The translations under genes were made by a program, and so were the position numbers. 64,000 nucleotides of DNA, from NCBI GenBank assembly GCA_949751835.1, contig CATKHK010000074.1, positions 169,532 to 233,531 of the forward strand, given 5' to 3'. This stretch comes from Blepharisma japonicum. Taxonomy: Eukaryota; Ciliophora; Heterotrichea; Heterotrichida; Blepharismidae. Shown here one piece after another: positions 20,401 to 31,950 of the stretch. The notes below the pieces were generated by a model that was not told the DNA's origin, made no database searches, and saw only the letters and a program-made list of their open reading frames with translations. Numbering within the stretch: the first letter of the stretch is position 1; each line of letters starts with the position of its first letter.

Positions 20401-23400
20401 ATGTCTGCGACAATTAATGAACTCTCTGAAATCCTCCCTATGCAAAAAGACGCTGAGGAGGCTGAAGAAGCTGGAAGCTCCTTGTTGTTTTCGAAGATCA
20501 TCAGCCAGTCAATAAAGGAAAACAAAGAAAACGTTTCAATTGATTCTGGTGGACTTTTAAGTGAAAATCATGAAGACGATGATGATATTTTTTTTAGAAC
20601 TAAAAAGGAAAAAATTGAAAAAATGCATAGCGTTGGGGCTCCTCCTATAAAGAAATATGTGCTATGCAGATGACTTGGGGAATGAGGATACACAGATTAT
20701 ATCATGCTATTTGTATTTATGGGGGTAGGATATTCAATGGGAGCTTTAATGGTTTTAGCGTCAAAAAATAGTGAAGTCAAGGTGGATGCTTATAAGTCTT
20801 TTATCGTTGGAGTGCTTATACCTACTTTTTTTGTATATGCACTAGTTGGGGTTGTGTAACGTTTATTTAGAATTATAAAAGCAAGAATAACGAGGAAATG
20901 GCTGATCTCGCTCATTTTTGCAGCTATTATCCCACCTATTTGTGTGCCTATAATTTATTATTGAGGAAATCTGGATTTTAATACTGCATTTTTACTGTCA
21001 GTATTTTCCGTTGCACTGGGTTATTTTTTACTATTAAAATGATTTAGGCATGCAGCTGCATATTATTCTTTATCTTTTGCAAATATTCTAGTGTCATTAT
21101 ACTGCATATTGATTCCCTTGGTCTGCATAGGAATTCCTTTATATAAAATTATGCTTACTGGAACTATTAATCAATCATTCATAATACAGCTCTTCAGCTA
21201 CCTTTTAGCCCCAATACTCCTTATAATCGGCCTTCCCTGGATGTTTATTCATGTAAAATATTTTTTAATCCCAAAAAACGAGACAAATTTTTATATTGAA
21301 ATTTTAAACAAATGCTGCAAATCTACAGTTTTAGTTTCAAAAAAAAGAAAATTATGCTTTAATTTACCATCTATTGTGATCTTTATGACAATGATGGGAT
21401 GCGAATGTTATGCTTTATCGATTCTTTTTACTGGTACAAAAGACTCAGAATCCAACGAAAGCTATTATTTAAGTGGAATGATTTTTATACTAAACCCGCT
21501 TTTCACTCTTATTGGAGTACCATTTTCAGGGTCAAAAATCCAAAAAGATGATAAATTTTGTTTCTGTGCGATATTGTCGTCTTTTGTTCCTCTGCTTGTA
21601 AGTGTTCCTTTATATATGTATATTACATATTCAAAAATATCAATTGTTTTGGAATGGGCTGTTATTACTCCTCCTATTTCGGCATTATATTGGATAATAA
21701 TGTCATTAATAAAGCTGCAGAACTCGACGGTTTATCAGATGGTAATTGCTTTTGGATGCGTATTTTTGGTACTTCCCATTGGATTTCTACTACCTTATAC
21801 GATGACTGGGGATATCTCCAAGACTTATGGTCAGCCTACAATTTTACTTCTGCTCGGAATTGCATTGATTTCTACCATTTTTTATTTGGTTTTAGGGCTT
21901 GCAAAATGTTGCAAGCTTTCATCTGCGCAAAGGAAAGCCCTACTTATGAAACTCTCAATGTATAATTTTGCCTTATTAATTGAGTTTGTGTCTTTTTCTT
22001 TATGTGTAGCTGGGCTTGTGTATGTATTTTGCAATGGTTCCTCTTTAGATTGGCCTCTTGGAGTAATTTTAGGTATCATTATTTTATTACCATTCGCTTA
22101 CTTAGCAACTTCAATTAGTTTACGAACTACTCTCCATGAAAAGTCCCTGGATTCTCTTACAGAGTTAATTTCAGGGATTTCTGAGGAATCTTCATTAAAT
22201 GCATTTTATATTAAAAAGAAAAGAAAATACCAAATAATCAACCATTCTGTCTGCTTGCTAATCTTGCCTTTAATGATTGCCGGAATGGCTTTATCAAGCA
22301 ATAAAGTGCAAAAAAATATATTCAGCACTCTCTCTATCGGAATTTCTGTACTTTCTATTATGTTTACAGCTTTTATACAGATTAAAAAAGTCCTTAACTC
22401 TTATGGAAGAATTGGCATATCTATTCTTACTTCATTGTGCTGGCTGTTTGTGATAATCCCATTAGCTTGCATTCTTCCTTGTGCGCTAGCTTTATATACA
22501 AGTGATTCAGGACTCTCAACCACCATCAATACAGCATTAGCTATTACAGGATTTATATGCATTATAGGAGTTTCAGCTTCCAGTGTTATTTTTAATATGG
22601 TTCTCAAAAGAATGGAGGAAGAAAAAAAGGCAAAATATTGTGTAGAAAAACTAAGACTAGGGCTCAGGAAAATAGCTGTAAGAGGTAATGAAAACATTTT
22701 AAGGCTAATTTATGAGCGATGCAAATCTACAAGCTCAGGAGAACTAAGGAAAGACTTAATTGCTGGAGCCGTTTTCTTTTGACTAAATGTAAGAGAAGAC
22801 GACCCTGATTTAAGGGTTGATAAGTTTATTGTGAAAGCAGAAATGATGGGCAAAATCAAAGAAATGGAAGATGCAGAATGATTAGAAAAAATGAAAAAAA
22901 AAGAAAAAATGAGTTGCTGAAAAATGCTTGGCTGTTTTTCGAATTTCGAAGAAGAAAATGAGATATTAAAAGCAGCTGCAGCTAAGAAAAAAGATGACTC
23001 ACTCGTTGCTATTGATTTTGAGAATTTAGATGAAATTCAGATAGATAGTGTAAAAGAGCAGGCAGATGAAAGCGAAAAAGGGCTCCTTGAGCTAAATGAG
23101 AGATATTTCAAAGCAATAAAAATTATTAAAGAAAATTATCCAAGGCTGGAATTTATTAAAAAAAAAAATTTATCAAGAAGAAGGTATGATCAGCTTGCAA
23201 ACAGCAGAGAATCTTTTGCTATACAAAATGACAAAGAATTGAGAGATTACTGGCTGAGTCTTGTATTTAATGTATTTGCTGCTGTTGATTATCCGAATGA
23301 AGCCCCATGAATTAATCATAAATCATTTAAAATTTTTGCAGAGCTTGGAGGTCTTTCTTCATCTGAATATTTCCCAGATTCCCTTTTAGACTTGACTTTT

Positions 23401-25047
23401 CTGAAAATTTCATATAAAATTGACAACGATAAAAAAATCCTGAAAAAAATGACAGAGATTGTATTTAAAGAAGAATTGCTGGTAGATCTTGCTAAGATCC
23501 GATATGAAAGATTTGAACCAAATGAAGGCACTATTAAATTAATAAGTGAGTATCTATACCCAAATCTTATGAATAACATTCCAAAAGTGCTTCGAAATCA
23601 AGAAATATGAGAAGGCTTGAAAAAATCTGGTGATGTTTTGCATGAAGTCAATAAAAAAGATTTGACAGATATTGGAGAAGAACTTACAGCCCATCGTGAT
23701 GCATTTACTGTTTCCACAGTAAAAGCAAGTATAGTAGACCCTCCCCCTACAACTTCCAACGAAAATCAAAAAATATTCATGCAAAGCGAACTTAATGACT
23801 TATATCTTAAAGAGCAAAAAAAAAGGAAAAAATATAAGATAGAAAAATGCTGTGATGGTTGTGCCTATGTAATTGTCGTCATAATTGAATTTTTTTCTCA
23901 TCTATTTGTGAAATTATTCATAAAAATTGATCGATATCTTTCAGGAAGGGAAGAGATAAGACCTATTATTCAAGATATAACCGACAATGAAATTATTACA
24001 GAAAGAAGAAAAAGCCCAGATTGACCTGAAATTAGCGAAGAAATTGTAAGATTGATTGATGAGGGAATGAAAGAAGCAGATGAAAAATTACATTTAAAAG
24101 CAGACAATTTTACAGTGAGAAAAAATGCGACTAATATTATTTTCCTTATAAACAAAATTGTGGAATTTTATACGCTGTCTGCAATTGCGTTTAGAGAAGA
24201 AGTTAAATGGGAGGTTATTAATAAAGAAGGGAATACTGCCTCAGAAACAGGATATGCTGAAAGCCCTTATTTCAGAGAAATCTTTTGGGTCTGCTTTGGG
24301 TTAACTTTTGCTTATTTATTTTTAGCTAAAAGAGCTATGAAATATGCCAGGCAAGGTAGGCTAGGGAAAATGTCTAATGGAGATCCAGCTAAATTATATA
24401 CTTGGCAATTTTGGCTTAGCAAGTCAGTCCAAATTCTAGGTGGATCTTGCTACATTATGATCGTAAAAAACTTTTTAAACACATTTGCATGTGACATGAC
24501 CCAGCACCCTTGGACAGTCTACGGAGTGAATATGAGATGCTTTTCTCCTGAGCACTGATGGTATATCTTATTCGCAATTATAGGAGTTTCAGTTTATTAT
24601 CCAGTCGCCACTTTTTTATTCCCATTACTTCAATTTCAAGACTATGGTTTAGACTTCAAAATGGATGCTTCATTTCTTGTAGTGTTAAGCCAATGCAAGC
24701 TATTAATTGCAGCAACTGCTACATTTGTCCCTTATGGGACTTTTATAAGTTATCAGCTCTGGGCATCCTTTACCTTTATTTCAATAATTCTCCTATTTTC
24801 ATTATGGATGAATCCCTGCATTATTGCCAAACTTAACATGTTAAATTCTACAGGATATCTGATGTGTGTTTTCACAGTAGGTATGGCGCTTATCAATGTA
24901 TACACTGACGAGCATTTGCTAGCTTTTATATTTTTATGCACTGGAAATGTGGTGATTTTAGCCATTGCTTTAGCTATATATATGATCAGACGCAAGAGAA
25001 GCAGAAACAAAATCGTGGTATTAAATAATGAGAATAAAGAGATGTAA
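20401..25047 (+). CDS. very large multipass membrane protein, unknown function
   Basis: 1543 residues after excising a 15-nt intron (20856-20870), with TGA read as Trp at more than ten positions (including 20671, 20683, 22780, 23308, 23608, 24022 and 24556). A soluble acidic N-terminus (about 1-90) precedes a block of about fifteen hydrophobic segments (about 95-780). Then comes a charged region of about 450 residues (780-1160, with two or three Cys and a short hydrophobic stretch), and finally a second membrane block (about 1220-1520) ending in the basic tail R-R-K-R-S-R-N-K. I recognise no family. The arrangement suggests a transporter or sensor. Only 35 bp separate it from the divergent NAA15 gene. 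Confidence 0.8.
20856..20870 (+). other. 15-nt spliceosomal intron in the large membrane protein gene
   Basis: GTAACGTTTATTTAG. Without excision the frame stops at the TAA inside it. With excision V-G-V joins V-I-I-K-A and stays open for 4.1 kb. Its 3' half (TTTATTTAG) resembles the DHHC-gene intron. Confidence 0.85.
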
Positions 25048-25065
25048 ATAATTTTTAATATAATT

Positions 25066-25377
25066 ATGGCGGACATTTTTACGACTGTTCAAAGCTCAGA
25101 TTTAAAGCTTGGCAAGCTTGTCTCAATAGTAGGAAGGGTGGAGAATTCTCATGACTCTGGAGTTTATATAAGTGACGGAAAAAATCGAGTGAAAATTATC
25201 AATATTCCTAGAGGCACAACTGGATTGATTGAGGTTAGAGGAAATGTAGTTGGAAATCTTCAAATTGAGAACCAAGGATTTACAAATTTCAGTGATGAGG
25301 ACTTTGATTTTGAAACACACAGGAGAATTCTTGACTATTTCAAAAGATTCCCAGAACTAACTTCAATTAAAAATTAA
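25066..25377 (+). CDS. RPA3/RPA14-like OB-fold protein
   Basis: 103 residues. It has L-G-K-L-V-S-I-V-G-R-V-E near 18-29, I-E-V-R-G-N-V in the middle and a C-terminal helix R-R-I-L-D-Y-F-K-R-F-P-E-L, all in the order found in the smallest subunit of replication protein A (RPA3: L-G-K-F-V-C-F-V-G-R, I-V-E-V-V-G-R-V, terminal I-I-H-D-F-P-Q-F). RPA binds single-stranded DNA in replication and repair. It starts only 18 bp after the preceding stop. Confidence 0.72.
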   Translation: MADIFTTVQSSDLKLGKLVSIVGRVENSHDSGVYISDGKNRVKIINIPRGTTGLIEVRGNVVGNLQIENQGFTNFSDEDFDFETHRRILDYFKRFPELTSIKN

Positions 25378-25424
25378 ATTTTGAATAAATTGCTTAATAT
25401 TAAAGCTTACAGCAAAAAACGGGA

Positions 25425-26252
25425 TTATTCCGCAAATGTTGCCACTTTACTGATATGCCTATTCTTTATATCGAACTTATAAAGAGAAAAATCCCTCAAT
25501 AAAAAATAAAAGGCATCTTTATAGTGTCCAAAATACCCAAATGGTGAATTTGTCAAAGAGGCCACTTTCCTTGAGAGTTCTCAGTTGTAAGGATTTCTGA
25601 CGCCGCTTTCGTATACATATCCTCCTAAATCAAATATATATCCTCTTTTTCTAATAACATATACAATTAGGCCAGTGATTTGCAAGTTAAGTGATAATTC
25701 TGTGTACGAGTCTATTTCAGGATCATATATGCATGAACAATCGTTGCATGAAATAATAATTTTGTGCTCCAAAACTGCACAAGAGCAAAGCATAGACTCA
25801 GTTGGCATATTTGCAAGCCTGCCCCACTGATTTTGAGATATGCTAAATTTGTATGCTCTATTGACTATTCTATAGCCTGATGAGCCGCCAAACATATACA
25901 CGTTACCATTATAATGGACGCAACCTGAATCATAATAAGGTTTGCCATATCGTAATTGTCGAAAATAGCCTTGAGAGTTTAAAATAAATGTAAACCCAGA
26001 CCCATTTCCAAAGCAAAAAACCTCACTATTTGGCAGTCTGCACATTGCGATAAAAGGGCTGATCCTTTCCTGCACGTAAAGAGGAGCTTCTGATTTCGAA
26101 AGAGTTTCTAGGTTAATTTTCAATATTCTTCCTTCATGAATAAACATAATTTCCTTACTATCAAGCACTTTTTCCTCTTCAAAATTTCCTAATTTCCTGT
26201 TTATTTTCTCAACTTCCTTATTTTCAAGCAAAATAACTTTATTTGCTTTCAT
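25425..26252 (-). CDS. kelch-type beta-propeller protein
   Basis: 275 residues through TGA (25581) to TAA at 25425. Kelch-like blades are visible: V-Y-M-F-G-G-S-S-G, then a Y-K-F-S-I-S-Q-N-Q-W blade end, and Y-I-F-D-L-G-G-Y-V-Y. No BTB or other extra domain is present. It resembles in layout the protein encoded at 45875-46828, so this organism probably has a family of such short propellers. Partner unknown. Divergent from PP2A with 75 bp between starts. Confidence 0.7.
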
Positions 26253-26327
26253 ATTAATCTTTGTTATATTTTTCTTCTAAATATATAAATTCTTAAAAAA
26301 TTGTAAAATTATTAAAATTGTATACCC

Positions 26328-27269
26328 ATGTCAGCCAATCTTCTTTCATTTTCTGATATTCAAACCCTAGAAAAACAGATTTCTCAACTGATTGACTTCA
26401 ATCCCCTTACAGAGGCAGAAATCAAACAAATATGTGAGAAAGCACAAGAAATTTTGTCTACAGAAAGCAATGTTCAGCATGTCCGATGTCCTGTCACAGT
26501 ATGTGGGGACATCCATGGGCAGTTCCACGATTTGATGGAGCTTTTCAGAATTGGCGGCTACCCTCCAGACACAAATTACTTATTCATGGGAGATTATGTA
26601 GATAGAGGCTATTACTCAGTAGAAAGCGTCACATTGCTCGTTTGCTTAAAAATCCGCTATAGGGACCGCATCACAATAACCCGTGGAAATCATGAGTCTC
26701 GACAAATCACGCAGGTTTATGGGTTTTATGACGAGTGTTTAAGAAAATATGGGTCAGCAACTGTGTGAAAATATTTCACAGACCTTTTTGATTATCTTCC
26801 ATTAGCTGCTATAGTGGAAAACCAGATTTTTTGCTTGCATGGAGGATTATCTCCTTCTATTGATACACTGGACCATATAAAGCAGCTTGACAGAGTCCAA
26901 GAAGTCCCTCAAGAAGGTGCTATGTGCGATTTATTGTGGTCTGACCCTGATGAGCGGTCAGGGTGGGGGATTTCACCCAGAGGAGCAGGATATACGTTTG
27001 GTCAAGATGTGTCTGACAGGTTTAATCATACAAATAACTTGAAATTAATTGCAAGAGCTCATCAATTGGTTATGGAAGGCTATAATTGGTGCCATGAAAG
27101 AAACATGGTAACAGTCTTTTCAGCGCCCAATTACTGCTACAGATGTGGAAACTTAGCTGGGTTCATGGAGTTAGATGAGTTCGGAAACCACTGCTTTATC
27201 CAGTTTGATCCAGCGCCCAGAAGAGCTGAGCCAAACTTTAACATTAAAACACCTGACTATTTTCTTTAA
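26328..27269 (+). CDS. PPP2CA: protein phosphatase 2A catalytic subunit
   Basis: 313 residues, full family length. Metal-site motifs G-D-I-H-G-Q, G-D-Y-V-D-R-G and G-N-H-E are present, as are I-A-R-A-H-Q-L and the C-terminal T-P-D-Y-F-L, whose Leu is methylated and Tyr phosphorylated in other eukaryotes. TGA at 26766 encodes the invariant Trp of [14 protein letters not shown], one of the best proofs of UGA = Trp here. Ser/Thr phosphatase acting with A and B subunits. Confidence 0.97.
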
Positions 27270-27424
27270 ATCCACAGAAGGAATCTTTATTTTGGTAATA
27301 CCTTTATATTTAGACATAATAAGTACTTTAATCCCTATAAGGAAAACTATTTGCTGAAAATATCTATATTAAAATCAATATCATTAAGACAGCTCGCTAT
27401 TATAAAATTTCCATATCATATAAT

Positions 27425-28360
27425 ATGGGACCTTATTTAAGTACTCCAGTGACTGAAAAACGCAGCTCCTCAGGCAATAACTCCAAGATCTCTTTTGGAG
27501 TTTCTGCAATGCAAGGCTGGAGAGTTTCAATGGAAGATGCTCACTTGACAAATTTAAACATCGACGAATCTACATCTTGCTTTGGAGTTTTTGATGGTCA
27601 CGGAGGTCACGAAGTCAGCTTATTCATAAGTCGCCATTTTGGTCCTGAGCTTGTGCTGAACCCTTATTTCCAGAATCGCCGAATTGAGCAGGCACTATCT
27701 GACACTTTTGTACGTCTCGACGCCTTAATGAGGACAAAAGAAGGGAAAAAGGAATTATACCGTCTCCAAAGAGACTTACCTACAAATTTCCTGATTGATG
27801 ATAACATGGCTGAGTCAGCTCAATTAAATGCAGGGTGCACAGCGGTTGTAGCACTAATTAGAGGGAATATGCTTTATGTAGCAAATGCTGGAGATTCCAG
27901 ATGTGTACTTGCTAGAAACAGGAGAGCTATAGACATGTCACAGGACCATAAGCCTGAGCTGGAGAGTGAATTTAGGAGAATTAAAGATGCAGGAGGAAGT
28001 GTGATTGACGGAAGAATTAACGGAAATTTAAATTTATCCAGATCTTTAGGAGATTTCAATTACAAAGATCCATCAGTGCCGCCTGAAAGACATATGATTT
28101 CAGCATGTCCTGAAATCAGGGTGCAGCAGCTGGGACAGGATGATGACTTCATTGTGATTGGATGCGATGGAATCTGGGACATCTTGACATCACAGCAGTG
28201 TGTGGATTTTGTATATGACAGGCTGGGAAGGTTGTCATTAGAAGAAATCGCAAGGCAAATCTGCGACCGGTGCTTAGCAAGAAGTGTTGACGAAAACCAA
28301 GGAAAAGGCTGCGACAACATGTCTGTCATTATTGCGGCGTGGAAAAAACCTATAAATTAG
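27425..28360 (+). CDS. PP2C-type (PPM) Ser/Thr phosphatase
   Basis: 311 residues, no TGA. All PPM motifs are present: G-W-R-V-S-M-E-D-A-H, F-G-V-F-D-G-H-G-G-H, A-G-C-T-A-V, N-A-G-D-S-R, D-H-K-P, N-L-S-R-S-L-G-D, I-G-C-D-G-I-W-D and G-C-D-N-M-S-V-I. The metal-binding aspartates are therefore intact. Gly2 (M-G-P-Y-L-S-T) would allow myristoylation, as in PPM1A/B. It stands next to PP2A, but a functional link is not implied. Confidence 0.95.
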   Translation: MGPYLSTPVTEKRSSSGNNSKISFGVSAMQGWRVSMEDAHLTNLNIDESTSCFGVFDGHGGHEVSLFISRHFGPELVLNPYFQNRRIEQALSDTFVRLDALMRTKEGKKELYRLQRDLPTNFLIDDNMAESAQLNAGCTAVVALIRGNMLYVANAGDSRCVLARNRRAIDMSQDHKPELESEFRRIKDAGGSVIDGRINGNLNLSRSLGDFNYKDPSVPPERHMISACPEIRVQQLGQDDDFIVIGCDGIWDILTSQQCVDFVYDRLGRLSLEEIARQICDRCLARSVDENQGKGCDNMSVIIAAWKKPIN

Positions 28361-28376
28361 ACATAATTTCATGATA

Positions 28377-28967
28377 TTACCAAGCTGAAATAACCCAGTC
28401 TTCTGGCTTTGTGTCTTTTTGCTTTGGTTGTTTGGCAGACCCTGCCTCTTTAGAAACGCGCTCAGTTTGTTGTGTATGCAGTCTTCATTTCTTCAGTTTC
28501 GGCACATTTTGAGCATTGTTGATTTCTCTTGCAATTTCTTCATCTCTTTTAGAACAATTCTTAATAATGATTGGGAGTTTGGCCTCAACTGCGACATCTC
28601 GACAAGAATTTTGCCGCTTAACACTTGATGGAGTTTTTGAATATCTGATAAGACTGTGTGGGGAAAATCCTGGAAAATACATTTCGTTTGCTTTTTTTCT
28701 TTTTAAGAGACTCAAAGGTCTTGAAGAATGTCTGGTAATTCGGTTGCTTTCTTGCTTACGCAGCAGTTCTGCTATAAATAGTTGTGATTTATTGCTTATG
28801 TTTATAGGAGATTTTGCTCGCCTTTCTATTTCAAGTTTTGAAAAGTCGATTTGACTGTGAAAATTTCGTTTTGGACTTCTGGAGGATTGGTAATTCTTGG
28901 GGTCTTTTTTATATAGATCTTTGACTTTCTTTCTGAATAATTCATTCATGAATACTAAGGAAGACAT
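28377..28967 (-). CDS. hypothetical basic disordered protein
   Basis: About 196 residues through TGA (28485) to TAA at 28377. It is rich in Ser, Lys and Arg with several S-P sites (S-P-K-R-N, K-S-P-I-N), an L-L-R-K-Q-E helix-like piece and a C-terminal Q/K/P tail ending D-W-V-I-S-A-W. Three ATGs compete for the start (29000, 28967, 28949); 28967 is chosen arbitrarily. No known domain. Convergent with PP2C, 16 bp apart. Confidence 0.55.
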
Positions 28968-29591
28968 AAATATTTCAGAGACAATTTTGTATAACACCAA
29001 AATTAATTTTTTTGAAAAGTAAATAAGGCGAATAAATTAGTATCCTGGAATGAGAAAGCAATGCAATAGTTGGATTCTTGCAATTCCATCTTGTTTATTT
29101 TTTATATATAAGAGAAGATATTGATCCCCGAACAGATTATGTTTTTTAGTTTTTTAGAGTATGATTATTTTTAGGTATTTGGGATAATTGAATTTGATAT
29201 AATAATTTTCATTTTGACATTTCATAAAAAAGGAATAGCTAATTAGAGAAACTTCATTCAAAAAATTGAGCAAAAATTTGCTCATAATATATGAAATGCC
29301 AAAAAATGAAATAAAAATAACTAGTTTAAAGCTTTATCAAAATTTTCTCCATAATTTTCATTTATAAAACACTACTTTCATTTATTATTATTTTCTTAGC
29401 TTTTTATTAAGTATATTGTCTTTCATAACAGAGAACTAAATATTTCTTTAACTATTTTTTTATTTTCTTTTCTGATTGGTTCTATCGATAAAATAACTTT
29501 TATTACTTCTATGCAAAATCCCTTTTTACAAAGAGTATCACCATATCCTGAAAATTGGCGAAAAAATGTGAGCTAAATAATAATTATTAGA
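28968..29591. other. intergenic, AT-rich
   Basis: No gene seen. The last 70 bases before the USP start resemble the same position in front of the second USP copy (aactggcg and aaaataataatta strings), so the duplication included some 5' flank. Confidence 0.5.
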
Positions 29592-30845
29592 ATGGGAAGC
29601 GGCTGCTGTAAACATGCAGTTGAAGAAAACGAACAAGAAAATGCTAGTGCGAAGTACGAAGAGACAGGAACTGTCAGCTTAAGTACAAGCTTCACAATCC
29701 TCGAAGAAAACTATGAGTCCATACCAAACCTTCTCAATAAGTGGTCACCAAAAAATATAAAATCTGAAAGTGGACTTTCAGGGCTAGAAAATGTAGGGAA
29801 TAGCTGCTATCTTAACGCAGCTTTGCAATGCTTATTTAACTGCCAGCCACTCGTGGACTACTTTTTATCAGACATTTATAAAAAAGACATAAAAGCGTCA
29901 GTAACAAAGAAAGGACAGGTCACAGCCGCATTTGCAGAGATAATCAAAACTTATTGGAGTGACCAATTTGATATAATTGTGCCTAGTTTCTTTGCTCAAG
30001 AAATTTGAAATCTTGCTTCGACTATTGAAGCTGGCAAAGAAAACGACGTCCACGAATTGATGTCATTCTTACTGGATCGTCTTGATCAAGATTTAAATAG
30101 GGCTTTTATCAGTCCAGCTCTTGCAAGCATAGATATTAATGATAACACACAAGAAATGAAAGCAGCAAAGGCTTGGCAACTCCATTTAAGCTGCCACTCT
30201 TCTATCATTGTTGATCTTTTCCAAGGCCAACTTAGGTCAACAGTTACCTGCAGAGAGTGCGAATTTCAATCACAAAAATTTGATGAGTTTTCCTCATTAA
30301 GTCTCCCTATACCTCACAGATCTTCTTCATTCACACTTAATGACTGTTTGAAAGAATTCACAACGAAAGAGGAGCTGGAAAAGGCTTGGTTTTGCCCTAA
30401 GTGTGACAAGACTGTTAAAGCCTTCAAAAAATTCGATATATGGAAAGTTCCTCCGATTTTGGTGATCCATTTGAAGAGATTCAAACTAAACGGCAAAGAA
30501 ATCCAAAAAATCCACAATTTTGTGGACTTCCCCATCCATGGATTAAATTTGAACAAGTTTGTATCTAGTACACAAAGAGAAAAACCTGTTTACGATTTAT
30601 TTGCAAAAATTGACCATGAAGGAGACATGGGATCTGGGCATTACACAGCAACAGCTAAGAATAGGAATAGCAATTCTTGGCATTTATTTGATGATTCTAA
30701 CGTTTATTCAGTTTTACCACAGCAGAGTGTGGATGAAAACGCGTATGTTTTATTCTATCAGAAGGTTAGCGTTGACAAGTACTTTAGACAATCAAAAAAC
30801 ATGCCAAATTATTGACCTCATGTTTTGCAGAGAAATTCCGTCTAG
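29592..30845 (+). CDS. USP-type deubiquitinase with acylated N-terminus, copy 1
   Basis: 417 residues through TGA (30006, 30813) to TAG. The N-terminus M-G-S-G-C-C fits myristoylation plus palmitoylation. The Cys box G-L-E-N-V-G-N-S-C-Y-L-N-A-A-L-Q-C-L (about 61-78) holds the nucleophile. Next come N-D-V-H-E-L, the zinc pair C-x2-C/C-P-K-C, then V-I-H-L-K-R-F, and the His box M-G-S-G-H-Y-T-A with W-H-L-F-D-D-S. Overall it resembles the catalytic core of the USP2/USP8 group with no other domain, so substrate choice may rest on membrane anchoring. Its last 130 codons are nearly identical to copy 2. Confidence 0.93.
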
Positions 30846-31950
30846 ACATTCGTCTTTTACACAATTTGTAAAAACTAAGTAACAATTTTAATATATTTTG
30901 CTTTTAATTTGACTCATATCTTATTTTAGCTTATAATTAGACTGCATGAATATAAACTCAATCAAACATGAGAATTCAAAAAGCACATTTTTTATGTATT
31001 ATTTATGAAAACACTTTTAGAATTCTTAAATTAAGAAATAGATAATCTTGGCATTTATAGAAATATCGATGATTTAAATAAAGTTAGAATAAATTTTTAG
31101 ATGTATCTAAAGAAAGTATAAAGAGTGCAAGATATTTCCTACTCTTTAAGTATCTTTTCTAAAGCATCATTAAAGTTGTGTTAATAAGTTAAACATAATC
31201 ATTATGGGGCTGAGGAATGCTCTTGCCCACTTTTAAATTAATAAAATAAGCATTTCTGCGTATCCTACAGTTAAAGCGTTCAAAAATAATAGCATATCTA
31301 TTTAATTTCTTTATAGATAAGAATAAAAGGGAAAACTAAGGTTTGTGATGGTCTTATACTTTCTGATAGCTAGTTTTATTAATAAGAAATAACGATGACC
31401 CCCCTCAATCTTTATGTCTGTTGCAACAAAAATTTTTCGAAAAAATCTTCATGCCTATTGTTATATGAAGAAAATAGTAGAGCATATAAGATCTTTGTAT
31501 CTAATGAAATAAATTAGATTTTTTGTAATAGCCGTATAATTTAAGTGAGCTTAATTCTAATATGATCTCAGTATATATTGATCTACTAATTGGCAGTAGC
31601 ATACCTCAATAAAAAATAATTCAATCTTGTCTGCTATATAATAAGTATATTGCACTCATGAAATAAAGATACTAGCTTCCTTCTTAAAAAAAGTGATAGT
31701 AAGCTCTTAACAAAAGTAAGCACATAGATAAAATAAATACATGAATTGAAAACTTATTATTTTGAAAATTCATAATTATTTTCAAATCTGCTCTCGTATC
31801 AGTCTCTTCTTAAATTTTATGTCTAGCCGATCTTAATGGAAAAATACCTTTCAAAACTTCCATATGAAAGCCATTTTATTGATGACGTGAGCATGTCTAT
31901 GTCCAGAAAACTGGCGAGAAATATTTAGCACAAAAATAATAATTAATTGA
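30846..31950. other. spacer between the two USP genes
   Basis: About 1.1 kb of AT-rich sequence. I see no remnant gene, tRNA or obvious repeat apart from weak similarity of the last 70 bases to the 5' flank of copy 1. Confidence 0.5.

Noticed and set aside
21558-21965. A 135-residue ORF inside the large membrane protein gene.
   Set aside because: It is an overlapping frame of a continuous 4.6-kb gene; its composition follows from the real frame.
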